This document shows, in pieces, positions 7,954 through 15,630 of a DNA stretch of 64,000 nt; positions within the stretch are counted from its first letter, which is position 1, and every line of letters begins with the position of its first letter. Below the pieces are notes generated by a model. The model was not told the DNA's origin. It did not search any database and saw only the letters and a list, made by a program, of their open reading frames with translations. The translations under genes and the position numbers were made by a program. The stretch lies in contig NZ_PPEG02000001.1 in the NCBI RefSeq assembly GCF_002899945.2, forward strand, positions 558,001 through 622,000, given 5' to 3'. The stretch comes from Chryseobacterium viscerum (GTDB lineage: Bacteria; Bacteroidota; Bacteroidia; Flavobacteriales; Weeksellaceae).

Positions 7954-7986
7954 TTTGAGTCAAATATAAGTATTTTACTATTTTTG
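7954..7986 (+). promoter_or_regulatory. Promoter of the YwqK-like gene
   Basis: TTTG (7954-7957), 21 bases, then TATTTTTG (7979-7986), close to the flavobacterial consensus. The expected start point would leave only about 8 leader bases before the ATG at 8001. Confidence 0.5.
7961..7968 (-). promoter_or_regulatory. Likely -7 element of the divergent exported-protein gene
   Basis: On the minus strand this reads TATATTTG, a perfect -7 box, 15 bases upstream of the start codon at 7945. It lies inside the spacer of the plus-strand promoter, so the two genes share one overlapping divergent control region. Confidence 0.4.
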
Positions 7987-8000
7987 AAATAAAAATAGCT

Positions 8001-8621
8001 ATGAAGTACATGTTTCTATTGTTCTTTTCCGCTTCTGTTATCGTTATGGCACAGAAACCTTGTGGATATAAAGACGGATTACAAGAGGGATCTTGTAAAG
8101 AATTCTATGATAACGGACAAGTAAAAAATACCGTGGAATGGAAAAAAGGGAAAGTGGATGGCGATGCCGTTTTTTATTATGACAGCGGAAAAGTACAGTC
8201 AAAAGGGGAATACAAAAAGGGATTCAAAGTAAAAGAATGGTCCTATTTTGATAAGAACGGAGTACTCACCTCTAAAGAAGCTTTTAGAAATGGAGAAAAG
8301 AATGTTTATGATAACAGTCTTACGGCTACTTTTTATTCTCCTGCAGGTAAAGTAACTGAAATTTCGAATTATAAATTCAATAAATTACAGGGTGAAAGCA
8401 AAACCTTTCATGAAGATGGAAAATCATTGAAAGATATCGGGCAGTATGACAATGGTCTTGCTACCGGAAAATGGAAAGCGTTTTATCCATCTGGAAAACT
8501 ACAACGTGAGACGGAGCTTGTCAACGACAAAAGAAATGGCAACAGGGTTCATTACCGTGAAGACGGAAGCATAGAAAAGACCGAGGTCTATAAAGAAGGA
8601 AAATTAATCTCAACAAAATAA
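8001..8621 (+). CDS. MORN-like repeat protein of the YwqK type, exported
   Basis: A 206-residue protein with a signal peptide (MKYMFLLFFSASVIVMAQ) and then six or seven repeats of about 22 residues with the pattern Y-x-D/N-G-x-x-K-x-x-x-x-Y-K-x-G-K, for example YDNGQVKNTVEWKKGKVDG and YDSGKVQSKGEYKKGF. This is the MORN-variant repeat of the YwqK family. In Bacillus YwqK is named as an immunity partner of a toxin, but here no toxin gene adjoins, and in Bacteroidota these repeats are widespread in exported proteins of unknown role. It is followed after 5 bases by the RNA methylase gene, so they are probably cotranscribed. Confidence 0.88.
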   Translation: MKYMFLLFFSASVIVMAQKPCGYKDGLQEGSCKEFYDNGQVKNTVEWKKGKVDGDAVFYYDSGKVQSKGEYKKGFKVKEWSYFDKNGVLTSKEAFRNGEKNVYDNSLTATFYSPAGKVTEISNYKFNKLQGESKTFHEDGKSLKDIGQYDNGLATGKWKAFYPSGKLQRETELVNDKRNGNRVHYREDGSIEKTEVYKEGKLISTK

Positions 8622-8626
8622 TACAA

Positions 8627-9157
8627 TTGGTACAGAAACTAAAACTGGAAGAACTTAACAGAATAGATGTAGAAACATTTAAGAAGGTTGAAAAAATTCC
8701 GTTGGTCATCATTTTAGACAATATCAGAAGTATGCACAATGTAGGTGCAGCTTTCAGAACGGCAGATGCCTTTTTAATTGAAAAAATCATTCTTTGCGGA
8801 ATTACCCCCCAGCCTCCTCATCGTGAAATTCATAAAGCGGCACTGGGAGCTACGGAAAGTGTAGACTGGTCTCATGAATCAGATACCAATACGGCGATTG
8901 CTGATCTGAAAAGCAAAGGGTACGAAATCATCGGAATTGAGCAGACGACCAGCAGCAAGCTTATTACTGATTTTACGATTGACAGATCGAAGAAATATGC
9001 CCTGATTTTAGGAAACGAAGTAGAAGGAATCAGTGATGAAGTACTGCCTAATATTGATGTGTTCTTAGAAATTCCGCAGCTTGGAACCAAACACTCTCTG
9101 AATGTAAGTGTATGTGCTGGAATTGTGATGTGGGAATTTGCAAAAGCCTTAAAATAA
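8627..9157 (+). CDS. TrmH/SpoU family RNA 2'-O-methyltransferase
   Basis: A 176-residue SPOUT methylase. Motif 1 is DNIRSMHNVGAAFRTADAF (residues 27-45, with Asn34 and the catalytic-type Arg), motif 2 ALILGNEVEGIS, and motif 3 IPQLGTKHSLNVSVCAGIVMWE, the complete trefoil-knot set that binds S-adenosylmethionine. The expected reaction is methylation of a ribose 2'-OH in tRNA or rRNA; the exact target is unknown. The length suits the short TrmH class without an N-terminal RNA-binding domain. The start is a TTG five bases after the upstream stop; no ATG fits in frame before motif 1, so the unusual start is favoured. Confidence 0.92.
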   Translation: MVQKLKLEELNRIDVETFKKVEKIPLVIILDNIRSMHNVGAAFRTADAFLIEKIILCGITPQPPHREIHKAALGATESVDWSHESDTNTAIADLKSKGYEIIGIEQTTSSKLITDFTIDRSKKYALILGNEVEGISDEVLPNIDVFLEIPQLGTKHSLNVSVCAGIVMWEFAKALK

Positions 9158-9159
9158 AA

Positions 9160-9193
9160 AAACTGCATATGTCCTTAGTAGACAGTGCAGTTT
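9160..9193 (+). terminator. Hairpin after the TrmH-type gene, weak terminator
   Basis: AAACTGCA (9160-9167) pairs with TGCAGTTT (9186-9193), and TGTC pairs with GACA inside the loop. The T-run after it is only three bases, so termination is uncertain; a longer T stretch follows near 9239. Confidence 0.45.
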
Positions 9194-9344
9194 GAAATAA
9201 ATCTAATAAAAAGTAAAAATGAAAGGCGACAAAGGTACTTTTTTTTTCTTTACTATCAAATTTTGATGGCATTTTTTTTGTTTCATCTTAAAAAAAGTGG
9301 TGTTTTCAGAAAAAGATTCATTTAATTTTTTATAAATTAGCACA

Positions 9345-9998
9345 ATGTTTATCAAGGACTATATCTCTAAAGACTTTCCGTGTTTTAGCCTGTCTGACTC
9401 TATAGAGTCGGCCAGAAACATATTGGAAGATTTCGGATATTCCCATGTTTTCATCAAAAAATCCCATCACTTCTACGGAGCCATTGCAATGGACTTTCTG
9501 TATGAAGAAGAGGGCGGAACCCTGAAGGACCTGGAGCGCCAGATTGAGCGGTTTGCTATTTTGGAAGACAATAATATTATGGACAGTATCCGTCTGTTTT
9601 ATACATTCAGTTCCAACGTGATTCCGGTGATTAATAAGAATGAAAAATATCTGGGATATATTACCTGTGAAGATATCTTTCAGGACCTTTCCCGTTATCC
9701 TCTATTTTCAGAATCAGGAGCTATTCTTACTGTAGAAACTCCCGCCAGAAAATATTCAATGACGGAAATTGCCAGTATTGTAGAAACCAATAATGCTAAA
9801 TTCTACGGTGGGTTTATAAGTTTCATGTCTGATGAGGTGATCCATGTGACCATAAAAATCAGTAGTGAAAATCTGGCCTCGATAGACTCAACTTTTGATC
9901 GGTACGACTACAGAATTGTTGAAAAATATTATTCTGATGAGAAGTCCGATCTGTTTAAAGACCGTTTTGGTTTTTTACAAAAATTCATAGAAATATAA
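9345..9998 (+). CDS. CBS-domain protein
   Basis: A 217-residue protein with two CBS motifs in its first 125 residues: FPCFSLSDSIESARNILEDFGYSHVFI and NIMDSIRLFYTFSSNVIPVINKNEKYLGYITCEDIF. CBS pairs bind adenosyl nucleotides and act as sensors. The last third (about 130-200) looks like a small ACT-like alpha/beta domain. The next gene, nadK, starts 2 bases later, so they form an operon, a pairing that suggests a role in sensing or adjusting NAD(P)/ATP status; that is inference from position only. No catalytic domain is attached. Confidence 0.88.
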   Translation: MFIKDYISKDFPCFSLSDSIESARNILEDFGYSHVFIKKSHHFYGAIAMDFLYEEEGGTLKDLERQIERFAILEDNNIMDSIRLFYTFSSNVIPVINKNEKYLGYITCEDIFQDLSRYPLFSESGAILTVETPARKYSMTEIASIVETNNAKFYGGFISFMSDEVIHVTIKISSENLASIDSTFDRYDYRIVEKYYSDEKSDLFKDRFGFLQKFIEI

Positions 9999-9999
9999 C

Positions 10000-10866
10000 A
10001 TGAAGGCAGCCATATATTCTCAGAAAAAAGATCTTGATACTTTTTTATATTTAAGCAAGTTTATCTCTGAACTTGAAGCCAGAGATGTAAAATCTGTTCT
10101 ATATGATGAAATGGCTGAAGCACTTCAGTTTTCAAAAATCTTCGAAACATTCAACTGTAAACAGGATCTTCTGGATAAAGAAGTAGATCTGTTTTTCACT
10201 TTTGGCGGAGACGGAACGATCGTAAACTCATTAACATTCATTGAAGATCTTGAAATTCCTGTTGTAGGAGTGAATACGGGAAGACTTGGATTTTTAGCCT
10301 TTTTCACGAAAGAAGAAGCCTTTAAAGAACTGGATGCCATCTTAAAAGGAGATGTAAAAACAAGCCGCCGTTCTGTCATTGAAGTCGTATCTCCCAATCT
10401 GGAAGGTTTTTTTCCTTATGCATTGAACGATGTCACTGTTTCCAGAAAAGAAACTACCTCCATGATTACGGTGGATTCTTATATCAATGATGAGTTTTTG
10501 AATGTATTCTGGGGTGATGGTGTGATCATTTCAACACCTACCGGTTCTACCGCCTACTCTTTGAGTTGTGGTGGACCGATCATTTCTCCGAACAACGAAA
10601 ATTTTGTCATCACTCCTATTGCCCCTCACAATTTGAATGTGAGGCCATTAGTAGTAAATGATAAAGTAGAAATAAAATTCAAGGTAGAAAGCCGCGTACC
10701 TCAATACTCCCTTTCTTTGGATTCCCGATTGATCCATATCGAAACTGATAAGGAAATTATTATCAAAAAGGCAGGATTCCAGCTTCTTCTGGTACAGCCC
10801 AACGGTTTGAGTTTCTATGAAACCATCCGTCAGAAGCTACTTTGGGGCAGGGATAAAAGAAATTAG
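10000..10866 (+). CDS. nadK: NAD kinase
   Basis: A 288-residue NAD kinase, which phosphorylates NAD to NADP in the cytosol. The family motif GGDGT is at residues 69-73, preceded by DLFFTF. It also shows GVNTGRLGFLAFFTKEE, ALNDVTVSRKE (the N-D motif), the glycine-rich GVIISTPTGSTAYSLSCGGP segment, which closes the active site, and IAPHNLNVRPLVV. Length is normal and nothing is missing. It is the second gene of an operon with the CBS protein. Confidence 0.97.
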   Translation: MKAAIYSQKKDLDTFLYLSKFISELEARDVKSVLYDEMAEALQFSKIFETFNCKQDLLDKEVDLFFTFGGDGTIVNSLTFIEDLEIPVVGVNTGRLGFLAFFTKEEAFKELDAILKGDVKTSRRSVIEVVSPNLEGFFPYALNDVTVSRKETTSMITVDSYINDEFLNVFWGDGVIISTPTGSTAYSLSCGGPIISPNNENFVITPIAPHNLNVRPLVVNDKVEIKFKVESRVPQYSLSLDSRLIHIETDKEIIIKKAGFQLLLVQPNGLSFYETIRQKLLWGRDKRN

Positions 10867-10936
10867 TAATTTCTTAAAAATGATTACCTTTACACAAAAT
10901 TAAAACACCTAATAAATTTATAATAAAAAGTAAAAC

Positions 10937-12007
10937 ATGAGCAGAATTTTTCCGGCAGGAGTTGCCACAGGTCAGCTAGTTACTGATATCTTTCAGTATG
11001 CTAAAGAAAACAAATTTGCATTACCTGCAGTAAACGTAATTGGATCAAGCAACATCAATGCTGTGATGGAAACTGCAGCGAAATTGAACGCTCCTGTAAT
11101 TATTCAGTTTTCAAATGGTGGAGGTGCATTCAACGCAGGGAAAGGATTAAACAATGACGGACAAAAAGCTGCCATCTTAGGATCTATCGCTGGTGCAAAA
11201 CATATTCACACTCTTGCTGAAGCGTACGGAGCAACAGTAATTCTACACACAGACCACTGTGCAAAGAAATTACTTCCTTGGATCGACGGATTGATGGATG
11301 CTAACGAAGAATTCTTCAAGCAGACAGGAAAATCTCTTTACTCTTCTCACATGCTGGACCTTTCTGAGGAATCTTTAGAAGAAAATCTTGAGATTTCAGC
11401 TCAATATTTCGAAAGAATGGCAAAACTTCAGATGACTCTTGAAGTAGAAATCGGAGTTACTGGTGGTGAAGAAGATGGTGTTGACAACTCAGACGTTGAT
11501 AACTCTAAATTATATACTCAGCCTGAAGATATAGCGTATACTTATGAAAAATTAAAAGCTATTTCTGATAACTTTACTATTGCTGCAGCATTCGGTAACG
11601 TACACGGAGTTTACAAGCCAGGAAACGTAGTTCTTACACCGAAAATCCTTGACAATTCTCAGAAATATGTTCAGGAAAAATTCGGAACGGCAGCGAAACC
11701 TGTTAATTTTGTATTCCATGGAGGTTCAGGATCTACTTTAGAAGAGATCAGAGAGGCTATCGACTACGGAGTAATTAAAATGAATATCGATACTGACCTT
11801 CAGTTTGCATATACAGAAGGCGTTAGAGATTATATGGTAAACAATATTGAGTATTTAAGAACTCAAATCGGAAACCCTGAAGGAGAGGAAAAACCTAACA
11901 AGAAATTCTATGACCCAAGAGTTTGGGTAAGAAAAGGTGAAGACACATTCTCTACAAGATTGGTGAAAGCATTTGAAGATTTAAATAACGTAAATACTTT
12001 AAAATAA
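10937..12007 (+). CDS. fbaA: Class II fructose-bisphosphate aldolase
   Basis: A 356-residue class IIA aldolase. It splits fructose 1,6-bisphosphate into dihydroxyacetone phosphate and glyceraldehyde 3-phosphate, in glycolysis and gluconeogenesis. Zinc ligands are seen in HTDH (residues 104-107), in the EVEIGVTGGEEDGVDN glutamate motif, and in the AFGNVHGVY and FHGGSGS histidines; GGSGS binds phosphate and MNIDTDLQ follows. Length is the usual one for the class IIA form. Codons look strongly biased to common ones, as expected of a highly expressed gene. It is followed by an imperfect hairpin and then accD. Confidence 0.97.
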   Translation: MSRIFPAGVATGQLVTDIFQYAKENKFALPAVNVIGSSNINAVMETAAKLNAPVIIQFSNGGGAFNAGKGLNNDGQKAAILGSIAGAKHIHTLAEAYGATVILHTDHCAKKLLPWIDGLMDANEEFFKQTGKSLYSSHMLDLSEESLEENLEISAQYFERMAKLQMTLEVEIGVTGGEEDGVDNSDVDNSKLYTQPEDIAYTYEKLKAISDNFTIAAAFGNVHGVYKPGNVVLTPKILDNSQKYVQEKFGTAAKPVNFVFHGGSGSTLEEIREAIDYGVIKMNIDTDLQFAYTEGVRDYMVNNIEYLRTQIGNPEGEEKPNKKFYDPRVWVRKGEDTFSTRLVKAFEDLNNVNTLK

Positions 12008-12019
12008 GAACTGTACATT

Positions 12020-12067
12020 TGTACCGATGTAAAAAGTATTCATAAGAAATACATTTACATTGGTACA
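12020..12067. repeat. Imperfect 21-bp inverted repeat between fbaA and accD
   Basis: TGTACCGATGTAAAAAGTATT and its near reverse complement AATACATTTACATTGGTACA flank the 6-base loop CATAAG. It has no T-run, so it may be an mRNA-end stabiliser or a remnant of a 'GTACATT'-type dispersed repeat, which continues in the following TACATTTATACATTAATACA. Confidence 0.5.
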
Positions 12068-12097
12068 TTTTACATTTATACATTAATACAAGCAAAA

Positions 12098-12952
12098 ATG
12101 GCATTCGACTGGTTTAAAAGAAAAGCAAAAAACATTACCACTTCTACTGATGAAAAAAAGGACGTTCCCAAAGGTCTATGGCATCAGACTCCATCCGGAA
12201 AAGTTGTGGAACATGATGAACTAAAGAGAAATAACTATGTTTCTCCTGAAGACGGATTTCATGTAAGAATAGGAAGTTCGGAATTTTTTGACATCCTTTT
12301 TGACGGTGGTAAATTTACCGAACTGGATGCTAATGTTGAAAGTATTGATATCTTAAACTTTAAAGATACAAAACCTTACAAAGACCGTTTAAAAGAAGTA
12401 AAAGCGAAGACAAAACTTACAGACTCTATCAGAAATGCTGTAGGAACTGTAAAGGGTACAGAAATGGTGGTTTCTTGTATGGATTTTGCTTTTATTGGTG
12501 GATCTTTAGGATCTGTAATGGGAGAAAAGATCAGAAGAGCAGTAGATTACTGTATTGCTAATAAACTTCCATATATGATTATCTGTCAGTCCGGAGGAGC
12601 AAGAATGCAGGAAGCAACCTACTCTTTGATGCAGCTAGCAAAAGTTCAGGCTAAGTTAGCTCAGCTTTCTGAAGCAGGACTTTTATACATCGCTTACCTT
12701 TGTGACCCTACATTCGGAGGAATCACAGCTTCTTTTGCAATGACCGCTGATATCATCATGGCAGAACCGGGAGCACTAATCGGTTTCGCCGGACCAAGAG
12801 TAATCCGTGAAACGATCGGTAGAGACTTACCGGAAGGATTCCAGACATCAGAATTCTTACAGGAAAAAGGATTTGTAGATTTCATCGTAAAAAGAACTGA
12901 AATTCAGGATACGGTTGCTAAAACAGTCAATTTATTAACTGTAAAAGCGTAG
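12098..12952 (+). CDS. accD: Acetyl-CoA carboxylase carboxyltransferase subunit beta
   Basis: A 284-residue AccD, the beta half of the carboxyltransferase that makes malonyl-CoA for fatty-acid synthesis; it pairs with AccA. The crotonase-like core is intact: [62 protein letters not shown] and [11 protein letters not shown]. The N-terminal zinc ribbon is not: where E. coli AccD has C-P-x-C and C-P-x-C, this protein has TPSG (31-34) and SPED (49-52), so no zinc can be held there. The fold around it is otherwise recognisable. This appears to be a lineage trait rather than a defect. Confidence 0.96.
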   Translation: MAFDWFKRKAKNITTSTDEKKDVPKGLWHQTPSGKVVEHDELKRNNYVSPEDGFHVRIGSSEFFDILFDGGKFTELDANVESIDILNFKDTKPYKDRLKEVKAKTKLTDSIRNAVGTVKGTEMVVSCMDFAFIGGSLGSVMGEKIRRAVDYCIANKLPYMIICQSGGARMQEATYSLMQLAKVQAKLAQLSEAGLLYIAYLCDPTFGGITASFAMTADIIMAEPGALIGFAGPRVIRETIGRDLPEGFQTSEFLQEKGFVDFIVKRTEIQDTVAKTVNLLTVKA

Positions 12953-12973
12953 TATCTGTAACAAAAACAATAC

Positions 12974-13005
12974 AATCTCTCTCTAATTAGGGAGAGATTT
13001 TTATT
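12974..13005 (+). terminator. Intrinsic terminator after accD
   Basis: AATCTCTCTC (12974-12983) pairs with GGGAGAGATT (12990-12999) with one G-U pair, loop TAATTA, and a T-rich tail ending just before the next start codon. Confidence 0.75.
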
Positions 13006-13006
13006 T

Positions 13007-13516
13007 ATGAGGACTTTTAAGATATTTTTCAATACCATCAGAAGTATGAGTTTTAAAAAGATTATGCGTCTTTTATCACTTATCCTTCCCCATCCTCTTT
13101 TTGCCCTATTGAGTTTTCACGCTACTGTAAAAGCATTTACCATTGCACAGAAAAAATTCCCACAAACAGCCTCCAATAATGGAATTGGGAATGCTTTCAG
13201 ACATGCTCTGTGGTGCTGCTTCATTATGATGTACTGCTGCAAGATTTCTTCTCCCAAAAAAGCACTTGATTTTTGCAAAAGAATTACGGATATGCATGAA
13301 GAACTATTCCCAAATGAGCCTTTGGAAACAAAAATGGACCTCCACAACAATAAAATCGGAATGGACTATTTCATGGAGATCCTGCCAGGCATTCACCGCC
13401 AGTTTTTTGAAAAAAGCTTTTTTGTAGAGGCATTGGTCAAAAAAATGAATGATGCCAAAGTTCTGAAGAATTTGGATGACAATTTTGAGGGGCATCTTGT
13501 ATATTTAGAAGAGTAG
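13007..13516 (+). CDS. DUF6973-like protein
   Basis: A 169-residue protein with the features of the DUF6973 group: GIGNAFRHALWCCF (about residues 59-72), then a helix, MHEELFPNEPLETKMDLHNNKIGMDYF (about 93-119). The conserved N-A-x-R-H-A-x-W, H-E, and M-D-x-x-N-N-x-x-G residues suggest a helical, possibly metal-binding or hydrolytic, small domain. Family function is not established. The first 55 residues are basic and hydrophobic without a clear signal. The start sits two bases after the accD terminator. Single gene. Confidence 0.75.
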   Translation: MRTFKIFFNTIRSMSFKKIMRLLSLILPHPLFALLSFHATVKAFTIAQKKFPQTASNNGIGNAFRHALWCCFIMMYCCKISSPKKALDFCKRITDMHEELFPNEPLETKMDLHNNKIGMDYFMEILPGIHRQFFEKSFFVEALVKKMNDAKVLKNLDDNFEGHLVYLEE

Positions 13517-13544
13517 ATCTATTTTTTTCAGCCACAAAGTTTTA

Positions 13545-13712
13545 TTTAGAATAACACTTTAGAACACTTAAGTAAGTTTAATAGGATACTGAATAAAAAA
13601 GTACACATAAGCAGAAAATTATAGATTTTCAAAAACTTAAATGCTCTTCTCTGCTGTATAATATTTTACTTATGAAAACTTAAGTGTTTAATTCTTTTGT
13701 GACTTTTGTAGT
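13545..13712. repeat. Long imperfect inverted-repeat element (ACTTAAGTGTT type)
   Basis: The 237-base gap before the next gene contains AACACTTAAGT (13563-13573) and its exact reverse complement ACTTAAGTGTT (13678-13688), 104 bases apart. Around them the left side reads CCACAAAGTTTT and the right side, reversed, TCACAAAAGAATT, so the similarity extends outward. This looks like a small non-coding repeat element with terminal inverted repeats. It partly overlaps the promoter of the following gene. Confidence 0.5.
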
Positions 13713-13736
13713 TTAAAGTATTTTTGATAAGTTTAA
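13705..13736 (+). promoter_or_regulatory. Promoter of the SpmA/SpmB-like gene
   Basis: TTTG (13705-13708), 20 bases, TATTTTTG (13729-13736): a full match to the flavobacterial -33/-7 pattern, 17 bases before the start codon. Confidence 0.6.
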
Positions 13737-13753
13737 ACAATTAAATCAATCAG

Positions 13754-15157
13754 ATGGTTCTCAGCAGAATTTGGTCGGCTTTTATTATTATTGCCATTGC
13801 CATTGCCAGTATAAAATACGTTTCATCAGCTCACTACAAAACTATTTTCAATGATATGGTTGTGGGAAAAGGTGGTGATACCGTGAAGGTTGTATCTCAA
13901 CCGATGAACAGCCTCTCTCCTGTTATCAGAGACAGCCTGATGAAAAAAAATGATTTTGCAGACAGCAGAATTCATTACAAAACAGATTCTTTAAAACAAA
14001 ACGTAAGCGTTTATCGCGTTCAGGAGGCTGATGGAGTGATCGGAACATCAGAAACAGCGGTAAAGATCTGTATTGGACTTATCGGAATCATGACGCTTTT
14101 CATGGGATTCATGAGTATTGCTGAAAAAGCAGGAGGAATCAATCTTCTAAGCCGCCTGATCCAGCCGTTTTTCTCCAAATTATTTCCTGACATCCCTAAA
14201 AACCATCCCGCATTCGGACATATGCTGATGAATTTCAGTGCCAACCTTCTGGGATTGGATAATGCAGCGACTCCTTTTGGGCTAAAAGCAATGGAAAGTT
14301 TACAGAGCTTAAATCCCAATAAAGATACCGCCAGCAATTCGCAGATTATGTTTTTATGTCTCCATGCCGGAGGGATGACCTTAATTCCTGTATCCATTAT
14401 TGCGATCAGAGCATCCATGGGTTCAAAGACCCCTACTGATATATTTCTGCCCTGTATGATTGCTACTTTTGCGGCTACATTGGCTGCAATGATTATTGTT
14501 TCTTTATACCAGAAGATCAATCTGCTTCGCCCTGTTGTTATCGCTTATGTAGGAGGAATTTCAGCCGTTATTGCTTTACTAGTGGTATATCTTGTACAGC
14601 TAAGCAAAGATGAACTGGATGACTTCAGTAAGATATTAAGCAATGGGCTTATTCTCTTTATTTTCCTTGCCATAGTACTTGGAGCTGTTTATAAAAAAAT
14701 CAATGTTTTTGATGCCTTTATTGAAGGAGCAAAAGAAGGGTTTACCACCTGCGTCAAGATTATCCCTTATCTGGTTGGAATGTTGATTGCCATTTCCTTA
14801 TTAAGAACTTCTGGTGTTTTTGATGTGATCATTGACGGAATGAAATGGGTGGCCAACGTGGCCAATATGGATCCAAGATTTGTTGATGGACTTCCAACAG
14901 CTTTAATCAAACCTTTATCCGGTTCAGGAGCAAGAGGGATGATGGTGGATACGATGTCAACATTTGGGGCTGATAGTTTCCAGGGGAAACTGGCGGCTGT
15001 ACTTCAGGGAAGCTCAGATACGACGTTCTACGTGATCGCGGTTTATTTTGGCGCCGTTGCTGTTAAGAATACAAGATACACGGTAATTGCTATGCTTCTG
15101 GCTGATTTAGTCGGTGTTATCACTGCAATTGCCTTGGCTTATTTGTTCTTTGCTTAA
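13754..15157 (+). CDS. Nucleoside-recognition (Gate) domain membrane protein, SpmA-SpmB fusion type
   Basis: A 467-residue polytopic membrane protein. The two halves each carry a nucleoside-recognition/Gate domain: the first around AEKAGGINLLSRLIQPFFSK and FSANLLGLDNAATPFGLKAM (like spore maturation protein A), the second around IEGAKEGFTTCVKIIPYLV and LIKPLSGSGARGMMVDTM (like SpmB). In Bacillus SpmA and SpmB are separate proteins; here they are fused, a common arrangement in Bacteroidota. An insert near residues 20-90 is predicted to be extracytoplasmic. No sporulation is expected, so the role is probably transport of an unknown solute. Confidence 0.88.
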   Translation: MVLSRIWSAFIIIAIAIASIKYVSSAHYKTIFNDMVVGKGGDTVKVVSQPMNSLSPVIRDSLMKKNDFADSRIHYKTDSLKQNVSVYRVQEADGVIGTSETAVKICIGLIGIMTLFMGFMSIAEKAGGINLLSRLIQPFFSKLFPDIPKNHPAFGHMLMNFSANLLGLDNAATPFGLKAMESLQSLNPNKDTASNSQIMFLCLHAGGMTLIPVSIIAIRASMGSKTPTDIFLPCMIATFAATLAAMIIVSLYQKINLLRPVVIAYVGGISAVIALLVVYLVQLSKDELDDFSKILSNGLILFIFLAIVLGAVYKKINVFDAFIEGAKEGFTTCVKIIPYLVGMLIAISLLRTSGVFDVIIDGMKWVANVANMDPRFVDGLPTALIKPLSGSGARGMMVDTMSTFGADSFQGKLAAVLQGSSDTTFYVIAVYFGAVAVKNTRYTVIAMLLADLVGVITAIALAYLFFA

Positions 15158-15223
15158 TTAAAAGCTGCTGGTTGAAACCGATGCTATTAACTTTAAACAC
15201 TAAACTTAAAACTTTAAATCATT

Positions 15224-15616
15224 ATGATTACAGATAAAGAATTTACTTTAAGACTTATTCGCCAATTGACTCAGGCGTTAGAAAAACTGATCCTGGATAA
15301 ACCTGAAGAAAGCTTAATGCAGAAAGAACTGGATTTTGATACTTTAATGAGAGATATTTTCAAGATAAGTTTCACAGAAGTCTCTTCTAAGACCAAAGAA
15401 GAAATAATTGCTATCGTTAACGAAAGACAGGAAAGGGATCACAAAGATTATTATGAAATGCTTGGAAACCTTTTTTACTTCAACAGCAGACATGATCAAA
15501 ATAAAGATTTTCAGGATAAAGCAAAGACATTTTATGAGCTGTATCTACAGACCAGCGGTATTTTTGCCCTTCCGATTATCAACAGAATAAATGAATTAAA
15601 AAAAGCACTTGAATAA
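15224..15616 (+). CDS. Small helical protein, unknown function
   Basis: A 130-residue, charged, almost wholly helical protein without signal or membrane segment. It has a regular pattern (LTQALEKLILDKPEE, NERQERDHKDYYEMLGNLFY, KAKTFYELYLQTSG) that resembles a single TPR-like helical hairpin set. I do not recognise a family. It starts 66 bases after the membrane protein gene and may share its transcript. Its last codons form part of a terminator hairpin shared with the convergent tonB gene. Confidence 0.72.
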   Translation: MITDKEFTLRLIRQLTQALEKLILDKPEESLMQKELDFDTLMRDIFKISFTEVSSKTKEEIIAIVNERQERDHKDYYEMLGNLFYFNSRHDQNKDFQDKAKTFYELYLQTSGIFALPIINRINELKKALE

Positions 15617-15628
15617 AGTGCTTTTGTA
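15601..15628. terminator. Bidirectional terminator between the helical protein and tonB
   Basis: AAAAGCACTT (15601-15610) and AAGTGCTTTT (15616-15625), a 10-bp perfect stem with a 5-base loop that includes the upstream stop codon. A/T tails serve both strands. Confidence 0.8.
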
Positions 15629-15630
15629 TT

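Noticed and set aside
8001..8621. YwqK-like gene as the antitoxin of a toxin-antitoxin pair
   Set aside because: The neighbours are an RNA methylase and an exported beta protein; no toxin candidate adjoins, and the protein is exported.
14020..14520. 166-codon open frame antisense to the SpmA/SpmB-like gene
   Set aside because: Low-complexity hydrophobic reading of the opposite strand; no promoter or terminator around it.
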